This document shows, piece by piece, positions 54,820 to 64,000 of a DNA stretch of 64,000 nucleotides. Position 1 is the first letter of the stretch; every line of letters starts with the position of its first letter. Position numbers and translations under genes: made by a program. This DNA is from Gordius sp. MW1. Taxonomy: Eukaryota; Nematomorpha; Gordioida; Gordea; Gordiidae. The notes under the pieces are model-generated. The model ran no database searches. It was not told the DNA's origin and worked only from the letters and a program-made list of their open reading frames with translations. Where the stretch lies: the NCBI GenBank assembly GCA_964036665.1, contig OZ038533.1, positions 13,735,075 to 13,799,074 on the forward strand, read 5' to 3'.

Positions 54820-56860
54820 CCTGGGAATAGTATTTTTTTATTTATTCGATGGGACACCCCTTTACTGGTATTAAAATAATTATGATCTGGTCCTCCCTCA
54901 AAAAGGGAGGACTGCGGAATTAATTAACACTAGGATTTATTAACACAAGAATTTATTATCACTACGACTATGACTAAAATATTTCTACTCACTATTTATT
55001 TTACAATTCGCTTTAAGTAGTAACAATAATAATGATGGGGGGAGGTAGGATGATGATAAACAAATAAATGATAGCGCACAAGCGCGGTGGTAAAACAATA
55101 ATGATCAGCGCATCGGTAACAACAACGATCAGCGCACTGGTACAATAATTATAAGCGGCGCAAATAACAATAACTAACAAATAGCGATATCATCATGATT
55201 ATAACATCTGAAGGCTAATTTTATAGTAGGGTAATAAAACGGTAATTAACCTTCTTAAAAATAAATTTATGATACGATAATAAAAGTTCTACCATGACAT
55301 TTAAATTTACGAATAAACAACTTGGCACATTTCCAAAAGTAAAAGAAGTTATAAAATTAGAAGTAAGCGGGGGGGGGGGAATAGATATACCACACCTACC
55401 CCTTTTCCCAAAAACAAATCTACCTCTGCGGATCACTCGTGAGGGTTAAAGCCGCCAACCGAGGTATTAAGACTTCGACTTTTTGAAACCGACATTGACC
55501 TTGACATTCACATTGACACCGACATTAACATTGATATTGACCTAGATACTGACGTTGATTGACACTACTTCCCGACACTCAAGAATTTTGTTCCTCATAA
55601 CCGAGGATGACTCATTGACTGAGTTCAGTGCCCCAAAAACCAAGGATGACTCAATGAGTTCAGAGCCTTATAAACCCGAGGTTAACTCTATGAGCCGGTC
55701 TAGTAGTACAATTGCTAACCAAAAAATCTCCGTCAATTCCTTCCTTCAAAAAAATTTTCTGACGTTTCCTTCCTTTTAAATATTAATATAATTCACTTTA
55801 CAAAAATTGTTCTTTCCCTCTCCATTCCTTCCTTCAAAATCTTAATACCATTCCATTAACAAAAATCGCCATTTCTCTCGCCATAGGAAAATATTAATCA
55901 TAAATGTAGCAAATAATTTTAATTTAGTGTGTGAGTGATTTCAGTGTGTGTGAATTAAATCTTACCAGATATGACGAATCTTGATTTTCAGAATTCCCGA
56001 TTTTTGATCTTGAATTTCGGCTTACTGGGGAATTTTACTTTTGTTTCGTCAGTTGATAAAGAATGCGTTTTGGTGCTACGAATTTGAATTCTAAGAGTAT
56101 ACTTCATTTTCTGAATACGCTTTTGTCGCGGTCTGGTTGGGTGCCGATGGTTCGGAACTTTGCGTGTTGACACTCTGCTTGGATTTCCTCGAATGGGGCG
56201 GATTATTCAGGTTTTCATTAATTTATGTAGATTTTCATTAATTTGTTTGAATAATCCAGAACGAACTGGGTTCGAATAATAAGCTATCACCAATGTTAAT
56301 TCCCTGAGATCCCTTATATTATTCGATATTTATTAAATCTTTTCCTGACCTAGTCCTCCCCCGAAAAGAGAGGACGGAATCTATTAAGACACTGACCCTA
56401 GGATTTATTAACACAAGAATTTATTATCACTACGACTATGACTAAAATATTTCTACTCACTATTTGTTTTACAATTCGCTTTAAGTAGTAACAATAATAA
56501 TGATGGGGGGAGGTAGGATGATGATAAACAAATAAATGATAGCGCACAAGCGCGGTGGTAAAACAATAATGATCAGCGCATCGGTAACAACAACGATCAG
56601 CGCACTGGTACAATAATTATAAGCGGCGCAAATAACAATAACTAACAAATAGCGATATCATCATGATTATAATATCTGAAGGCTAATTTTATAGTAGGGT
56701 AATAAAACGGTAATTAACCTTCTTAAAAATAAATTTATGATACGATAATAAAAGGTCTACCATGACATTTAAATTTACGAATAAACAACTTGGCACATTT
56801 CCAAAAGTAAAAGAAGTTATAAAATTAGAAGTAAGCGGGGGGGGGGAATAGATATACCAC
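54820..56860 (-). repeat. Second cluster of LTR-element fragments
   Basis: 54820-55215 and 56350-56665 are diverged copies of the same LTR-like sequence as 50890-51210. 55365-55800 repeats 51380-51800, and 56135-56860 repeats 50690-51420. About 55830-56130 has no second copy in the window. Copies are in direct order with the cluster at 50230-51800 and differ at few bases, suggesting segmental duplication around the inverted LTR pair. Confidence 0.7.
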
Positions 56861-57953
56861 ACTATTGACTCATATTATTTTAATCTAAGTGATTTTAAAT
56901 ATTTTACATTTGATGTTTTACATTTTGCTGTTTGCTTCTTTTCCATTTATGGATTTTCTTTTCGATTAGACTAATCTTAAAAATATTTAATCCACAAAAA
57001 TGGAATAATACTTATAAAATTTAGAAAGTCCAAAAATAAAAATGTGTCTATTTGTAATATTAATATTTGTCAATTAAGTCATGGTTGTGATATAAAAAAC
57101 AGATAAAAATAAGTAAGAATTTTAAAAATCAAACATAAAAAATTCAAAGGGGGGGGGGGGGGTTGCTTGTTCACCGTGTCTATCCTATTTACCCCCTTGT
57201 GCTAATTAAAAACTAATGCAATTTATTTAAAAATTTAGGCCAAAGAATTATTCTATATTGTTGACTTCAAAGCAAATTTAGGGGAGAAAGCATTTGAAAC
57301 TTTTTTAATTAATTGTCAACCCTTTTTATCTTTGGGCTATTTATTAATTCATAACAAATGTGGGCTGCTATAAAGATTTGCAAAAATAATGAAACAATTT
57401 TGATATTTTATGAAAATAAAATTTTTCCTAAAAGCATATTATTTATAATTATAAAAAAGGTTTTTCATTCATTAATTGGATCTAATATTTTTTGATCTTT
57501 AATTAATCATATTGTTGATCAGGAATCGAATTAGGCTCATGAAATCATTTGCAATTATTGGTTAAATTGATATTTAATATGTATAGCAAAATTTTGCTTC
57601 AAAATTTTTGCAAAATTTCAAACCAAAAATTTAAAACAAACATTAGGGAAAAATTTAATAAAACCATTATTTTTAAGGGGCATAAAATAATTTTACTTGT
57701 GTAATTTTCATGATGCCCGGTATCGTTTTATGTAAAATTGCCACTTTAATATAATAATATTTTAAATAAAACATATTAAAGATGGCGCTTTATCATTCTA
57801 AATCGTAATATATTCATTTTTTCTTAAAAGATTTTTTAAATTCAAAAACAATGGTTTCTCTTTCCTTAATTTTTTTTTTTTTTTCTTTACTAAATGTTTT
57901 TTTATGATTTAGTAACTTAATTTATAAATTTAAAAAAAATGTAGTAAAATAGA
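56861..57953. other. AT-rich stretch, nothing recognised
   Basis: Contains a 14-bp G-run near 57150 and T-runs. No exon or repeat boundary seen. Confidence 0.45.
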
Positions 57954-57962
57954 ACGAAATAC

Positions 57963-58201
57963 GAATCCCATTCATAATGCCAATCATCCACAATGCCAAT
58001 GACTGTATTATTTTTAAGTAATAGCTCATTATACAGTTAATTCTATTATAATGATTATATTATATCCATGTGTACTAATTGTACTTATAATATTCCCTAA
58101 CCCTAGCCCTAACACTAACCCTACCCCTTAATTTTGATTGGTTAAGCCATTGGCGGTCTAAAGCATTGGCATTATGGACGATTGGCATTGTGAACAGAAG
58201 C
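57963..58201. mobile_element. 239-bp MULE-like MITE
   Basis: The ends gaatcccattcataatgccaa and ttggcattgtgaacagaagc are inverted and rich in aatgccaatc. Flanking 9-mers acgaaatac (57954-57962) and gcgaaatac (58202-58210) match 8 of 9. The middle carries ccctaaccctagccctaaca. Confidence 0.72.
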
Positions 58202-58210
58202 GCGAAATAC

Positions 58211-58829
58211 ATTACATTGAGCTCTTTACGCAGTTAAAATTTCCACACACATGGAGTATCAGCTGTTTGGCAGTCTATTGCCTTTCGTTTCAAAATGCCA
58301 AACTTCAAATTGCCAATTTAACCACTGATCACCATAATCTAATCACCACTGATCACCACTCATACATACGTACTAGTGTTGTAAAAAACCAAGGGTTTCT
58401 ATTGGTTGCCTGCAAGCGTTGGCGTTTTTTTTCACCCAACCTTTTCAGTGTTAGGTGAATTTTCTTGGGAGGGCTTTGGCGTTTGGCGTTTTTGTAAAAA
58501 ACACCCAAAGTGTTTTGGGTGTTTTTTTTGGGGCACCTTTGGCGTTTAGGTTTGGGTGTATTAAAGAGCTAAAGGGTTTGGGTGGATAATATTATTAACC
58601 TTTTGGTTTAGTTTTGGTCGTTTTTTGGGCATGCAAATATATCAATTTGTTTATCATATTTGAGTATTTAGATTTAGGTAATGAACTTTTAATTTAAGAA
58701 AATAAAAATAAATGTATCATGACGTCACAATCTAGTAAATTCAGTAAATTATAATTAATTATTATGCATTATAGAAGTAGGTAGTAAATTAATATGTTTT
58801 ATTTATGAAAAAAATTTGTGAAGATTTGC
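58211..58829. other. Intergenic with a perfect small hairpin
   Basis: aaaaaacacccaaa / gtg / ttttgggtgtttttt at about 58495-58530 is a near-perfect stem-loop within ttggcgttt-rich low-complexity sequence. The ORF at 58174-58458 shows no domain. Confidence 0.45.
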
Positions 58830-60340
58830 CCCCCCCCTTATTTTTTACCCTCTTTCTCACCTGGGGAGGAACGGCGGGCAGGTGGGGTGTTTGCCCCCCC
58901 CCCCTAATTTTTTACCCTCTTTCTGATGCGGGGGAGAGGGGGGGGGGGCATGGGGGGTGTTTTGCCCCCCCCCCCTAATTTTTTACCCTCTTTCTGATGT
59001 GGGGGAGAGGGGGGCATGGGGGGTGTTTTGCCCCCCCCTAATTTTTTACCCTCTTTCTGATGTGGGGGAGAGGGGGGGGGGCATAGGGGGTGTTTTACCC
59101 CCCCCCCCCCCTAATTTTTTTACCCTCTTTCTGGTCCGGGGGAGAGGGGGGGCATGGGGGGTGTTTTGCCCCCCCCCCCAATTTTTTACACTCTTTCTGA
59201 TGCGAGGGAGAGGGGGGGCAGGGGGTGTTTTGCCCCCCCCCCCCCAAATTTTTTATCCTCTTTCTAATGCGGGGGAGAGGGGGGCATGGGGGGGGGGGGG
59301 GGTGGGTGTTTTGCCCCCCCCCCCCTAGTTTTTTACCCTCTTTTTAATGCGGGGGAGAGGGAAGCATGGGGGTGTTTTGCCGCGGGGGAGAGGGGGGCAT
59401 GGGGGTTGTTTTGCCCCCCCCCCATTTTTTACCCTCTTTCTGATGCGAGGGAGAGAGGGGGGCAAGGAGTGTTTTGCCCCCCCCCCCCCTAATTTTTTAT
59501 CCTCTTTCTAATGCGGGGAGGGGGGGGGCATGGGGGGTGTTTTGCCCCCCCCCCCCTAATTTTTTACCCTCTTTCTGATGCGGGGGAGAGGGGGGTGTTT
59601 TGCCCCCCCCTAATTTTTTACCCTCTTTCTGATGTGGGGGAGAGGGGGGGGGGCATGGGGGGTGTTTTGCCCCCCCCCCCCCTAATTTTTTACCCTCTTT
59701 CTGATGCGAGGGAGAGGGGGGGCCATGGGGGATGTTTTGCCCCCCCCCCCCCTAATTTTTTACCCTCTTTCTGATGCGAGGGAGAGGGGGGGGGGGGCAA
59801 GGGGTGTTTTGCCCCCCCCCCCCCTAATTTTTTATCCTCTTTTTAATGCGGGGGAGAGGGGGGGGCATGGGGGGTGTTTTGCCCCCCCCCCCCCTAATTT
59901 TTTACCCTCTTTCTGATGTGGGGGAGAGGGGGGCATGGGGGGTGTTTTGCCCCCCCCCCTAATTTTTTACCCTCTTTCTGATGCGAGGGAGAGGGGGGGG
60001 GGGCAAGGGGTGTTTTACCCCCCTAATTTTTTATCCTCTTTCTAATGCGGGGGAGAGGGGGGCATGGGGGGTGTTTTGCCCCCCCCCCTAATTTTTTACC
60101 CTCTTTCTGATGTGGGGGAGAGGGGGGCATGGGGGGTGTTTTGCCCCCCCCCCCCTATTTTTTACCCTCTTTCTAATGTGGGGGAGAGGGGGGGGGGCAT
60201 GGGGGGTGTTTTGCCCCCCCCCCTTTTTTACCCTCTTTCTAATGCGGGGGAGAGGGGGGCATGGGGGATGTTTTGCCCCCCCCCCAATTTTTTACCCTCT
60301 TTCTGATGCGGGGGAGAGGGGTGCAGGTGGGGTGTTTTCA
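58830..60340 (+). repeat. G/C-run minisatellite, forward array
   Basis: About 24 units of 55-75 bp: a C-run of 7-13, taattttttaccctctttct, gatgcgggggagagg, a G-run, catggggggtgttttg. Length differences sit mainly in the homopolymers. The open frames across it (repeated FYPLSD and GERG) are translated repeat. Confidence 0.95.
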
Positions 60341-61620
60341 ATAAATAGAAAACGATTATAAAGTGAGATTTATCTGGCCATTCGAGAGCAGATTTTGAAT
60401 TCAATCCTTCAATTAAAAATTAATATTTTAATTCATTCTAAATTAATGACAGCTAACAGACCCCCATTTAAATATTCCCGGCAATAGCAATTTTAATCAC
60501 AAAATTTAATTTAAATATATTTTGAATTCCTCGCCTCTTGTAAAAGATAAAGACTTATTAATTATATAATATCCCTTTTATTTTATATTTAAACTATATT
60601 TTCAATATGAGAGAACGGCATCCCGCGCGACTCGACATATCACCACTCCCATGTATCATGTACATGTTCATGTACTAATCCACCCTCTCTCTCCCTTTCT
60701 CGTTGCAATGCATGCGCAACCTATCAGATTTAAGATAAGTACTAAACTAAATATATAAAAAAATCATGTCACAACAAGGCATGGTGTGGCGTGGGCTGGC
60801 TAGGCTCTTTATTACATCATTTTACATTCATTTCTTTTTTAACGTAACATATCAAGGTATGTAGAAGTTGCGAATCATATTATTATAAATAAAATTAATG
60901 AAAATTAAACTTTTTTTTATTATGTCAACTACTAATTAAGTCATAAGCAATTAGAAAATTAAGTTTCTTATTAAATAATAAGCAACAAATTAAGATGCTT
61001 AACTCATTTTTGTTACTCAGAAAAGTCCGATTTTTTTTATGATCCTTATAAGCATTGTAAACGCGAGGTCTAAGTCAACAGGACGTAGAGTGTTGGTGCC
61101 TTGTCTTGTGAAAGCATAGTAATTAATAGCATGATATGCTTTTTGTAAATACCTTAAGTTTTTCCATTAAATGCCCAGATAACTTAAATAGTAAAACTTA
61201 CTTACCCATGATGGCAAATTTTTTTAAATTGGTAAAATTTCATATTAATATTATATTTAATAATACAGCTTATTCTTAAATGAAGTTAAATTAAAAAATT
61301 TATTATAATTGATATGGTATATTAAGACAATTGTTGACCGCAAATCTTCAAAAATGTATTTTCGAATATTAGAAAATCTTTGTCATATAATAAGTCAATT
61401 TTCAAAAAAACAATAAATTTCAATAGAAAATGTTGATTAAGACATTTGTCTCCACTGTGACCGCAAATCTTCCCAAAAATATTTTTTTATAATAGTAGAA
61501 CATAAATATAAGAAGTCTATTTTCAAAAAAAATACTAATTTCAATTGAAAATGTTGATTATGACATTTGTCACCACCGTGACCGCAAAAATTCACAAAAA
61601 TATTTTGAAAGGGTTAAAAA
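60341..61620. other. Spacer between inverted minisatellite arrays
   Basis: AT-rich, no exon seen. Near 61320-61610 about three 115-120-bp units contain gacatttgtc.cca..gtgaccgcaaa and tttcaattgaaaatgttgatta. They resemble, at a distance, the tgacatttgtcacctgggcgaccgc core of the 129-bp satellite at 19234-24597. Confidence 0.5.
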
Positions 61621-64000
61621 GGGCTTTCCGGTCCCCCCCCCCCCGGGTGAGAAAGAGAGTAAAAAATAAGAAGAGGGCCGATTCACCCCCCCCCCCTCTC
61701 CCCGGCATCAGAAAGAGGGTATAAAAAAAGGGGGGGGGGGACAAAACACCCCCCATGCCCCCCCCTCTCCCCCGCATCAGAAAGAGGGTATAAAATTAGG
61801 GGAGTGTGTAAAACACCCCCCTGCCAGCACCCCTCTCCCTCGCATCAGAAAGAGGGTAAAATATTAGGGGGGAGGGGGGGCCAAACACCCCCCTGCCCCC
61901 CCCCTCTCCCCCGCATCAGAAAGAGGGTAAAAAATTGGGGGGGGGGGGGGCAAAACACCCCCCAATGCCCCCCACTTCTCCCCCGGATCAGAAAGAGGGT
62001 AAATCATTAGGGGGGGGGGGGCAAAACACCCCCTATGCCCCCCCCTCTCTTCCACATCAAAAGAGGGTAAAAAATTAGGGGGGGGGGGGACAAAACACCC
62101 CCTGCCACCTCTCCCCCACTTAAGAAAGAGGGTTAAAAAATTAGGGGGGAGGGGGGGGGGGGACAAAACACCCCCTGCCTCCTCTCCCCCACTTAAGAAA
62201 GAGGGTAAAAAAATTAGGAAGGGGCAAAACACCCCACTTCCACCCCCCTCTCCCTCGCAACAGAAAGAGGGTAAAAAATTGGGGGGGGGGGGGCAAAAAC
62301 CCCCCATGCCCCCCTCTCCCCCACATCAGAAAGAGGGTTAAAAAATTAGGGGGAGGGGCAAAACACCCCCCTTTTCCTCGCATCAGAAAGAGGGTAAAAA
62401 AATTAGGGGGGAGGGGGGGGGGGACAAAACACCCCCTGCCCCCTCTCCCCCACTTAAGAAAGAGGGTAAAAAATTAGGGGGAAGGGGGGCAAAACACCCC
62501 CCTGCCCCCCCTCTCCCCCGCATCAGAAAGAGGGTAAAAAATTGGAGGGGCAAAACACCCCCTGCCCTGCCCCCCCCCCTCTCCCTCGCATCAGAAAGAG
62601 GGTAAAAAATTAGGGGGGGGGGGGCAAAACACCCCCCATGCCCCCCTCTCCCCCACATCAGAAAGAGGGTAAAAAATTAGGGGGAGGGGCAAAACACCCC
62701 CCTTTTCCTCGCATCAGAAAGAGGGTAAAAAATTAGGGGGAGGGGGGCAAAACACCCCCCTGCCCCCCCCCCCCGCATCAGAAAGAGGGTAAAAAATTAG
62801 GGGGGGGGGGCAAAACACCCCCTGCCCCCCCCCCCCGCATCAGAAAGAGGGTAAAAAATTAGGGGGGGGGGCAAAACACCCCCTTGCCCCCCTCTCCCTC
62901 GCATCAGAAAGAGGGTAAAAAATTAGAGGGGGGGGGGGGGTGGCAATACACCCCCCATGCCCCCCCCCCTCTCCTCCACATCAGAAAGAGGGTAAAAAAT
63001 TAGGTGGCGGGGGGCAAAACACCCCCCTCTCCCTCGCATCAGAAAGAGGGTAAAAAATTGGGGGGGGGGGGGCAAAACACCCCCCATGCCCCCCTCTCCC
63101 CCGGATCAGAAAGAGGGTAAATAATTAGGGGGGGGGCAAAACACCCCCTATGCCCCCCCTCTCTTCCACATCAAAAAGAGGGTAAAAAATTAGGGGGGGG
63201 GGGGACAAAACACCCCCTGCCCCCTCTCCCCCACTTAAAAAAGAGGGTAAAAAATTAGGGGGGAGGGGGGCAAAACACCCCCCTGCCCCCCCCCTCTCCC
63301 CCGCATCAGAAAGAGGGTAAAAAATTGGAGGGGCAAAACACCCCCTGCCCCCCCCCCTCTCCCTCGCATCAGAAAGAGGGTAAAAAATTAGGGGGGGGCA
63401 AACCCCCTATGCCTGCCTCTCCCCCACATCAGAAAGAGGGTAAAAAATTAGGGGGAGGGGCAAAACACCCCCCTTTTCCTCGCATCAGAAAGAGGGTAAA
63501 AAATTAGGGGGAGGGGGGCAAAAGACCCCCCTGCCCCCCCCCCCCCCCGCATCAGAAAGAGGGTAAAAAATTGGGGGGGGGCAAAACACCCCCCTGCCCC
63601 CCGGCATCAGAAAGAGGGTAAAAAATTAGGGGGAGGGGCAAAACACCCCCCTTTTCCTCGCATCAGAAAGAGGGTAAAAAATTAGGGGGAGGGGGGCAAA
63701 AGACCTTCCTGCCCCCCCCCCGCATCAGAAAGAGGGTAAAAAATTGGGGGGGGGGGGCAAAACACCCCCTTGCCCCCCCCCCCCCCCCCGCATCAGAAAG
63801 AGGGTAAAAAATTAGGGGGTGGGGCAAAACACCCCCTTGCCCCCCTCTCCCTCGCATCAGAAAGAGGGTAAAAAATTAGGGGGGGGGGTGGCAATACACC
63901 CCCCATGCCCCCCCTCTCCTCCACATCAGAAAGAGGGTAAAAAATTAGGTGGCGGGGGGCAAAACACCCCCCTCTCCCTCGCATCAGAAAGAGGGTAAAA
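61621..64000 (-). repeat. G/C-run minisatellite, inverted array, runs off the window
   Basis: The reverse complement of the 58830-60340 unit (caaaacaccccccatgcc, ctctcccccgcatcagaaag, agggtaaaaaattagg plus a G-run). About 38 units lie in the window and the array continues past 64000. Groups of units with the same variants (for example cccccttttcctcgcatcag at 62370, 62700, 63475 and 63650) recur as blocks, indicating multi-unit duplications. Confidence 0.95.

Noticed and set aside
58957-60361. Proline/glycine-rich repeat proteins (FYPLSD, GERGG)
   Set aside because: Homopolymer C/G runs and the minisatellite unit happen to stay open in several frames and on both strands; the same holds for 61592-63984.

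Overview
The window is AT-rich eukaryotic DNA, most likely from an invertebrate animal. Two spliced host genes with very small introns, no operons, and dense layers of animal-type transposons support this. Most legible introns are 34-40 bp; the lineage cannot be fixed from the window alone. Nearly all other recognisable sequence is mobile or tandemly repeated. The host genes are an ILRUN-like gene (28900-29713, minus, five exons) and a secreted CAP-superfamily gene (37888-41570, minus, seven exons). An annexin-like exon (44398-47387) appears to be split by two transposon insertions.

Layout. 1-7.1 kb: two copies of a 940-bp transposon with 9-bp target duplications and a tRNA-like Pol III unit inside. 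One copy is split by a 3.9-kb non-LTR retrotransposon with an intact 936-aa reverse transcriptase; a hAT relic lies between the copies. 8.8-11.8 kb: a frameshifted second non-LTR family. 12.6-16.1 kb: a hAT element containing a younger hAT with an intact 620-aa transposase and a perfect 8-bp duplication. 16.7-25.1 kb: a small hAT holding an 8.1-kb TIR element (TA duplication), whose core is a 5.4-kb palindrome of 129-bp satellite monomers. 25.5-28.7 kb: a Helitron built of two tandem arrays.

28.9-29.7 kb: the ILRUN-like gene. 31.5-33.5 kb: a sister of the 8.1-kb TIR element. 34.6-37.0 kb: a Mag-like LTR retrotransposon with an internal deletion of reverse transcriptase. 37.9-41.6 kb: the CAP gene, with a hAT in one intron and a retrotransposon fragment in another. 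44.4-50.2 kb: three long foldback elements, two with perfect 9-bp duplications, plus small hAT MITEs. 50.2-56.9 kb: a rearranged LTR-retrotransposon cluster with two 298-bp LTRs facing each other. 58.8-64 kb: G/C-run minisatellite arrays in opposite orientations around a 1.3-kb spacer, running off the window end.

No CRISPR, prokaryotic genes, rRNA or ordinary tRNA were seen. Insertion order can be read from target duplications: hAT within hAT, TIR element within hAT, non-LTR within the 9-bp family, MITE within foldback. The recurring oddity is tandem repeats arranged as large inverted arrays inside or beside terminal-inverted-repeat elements.
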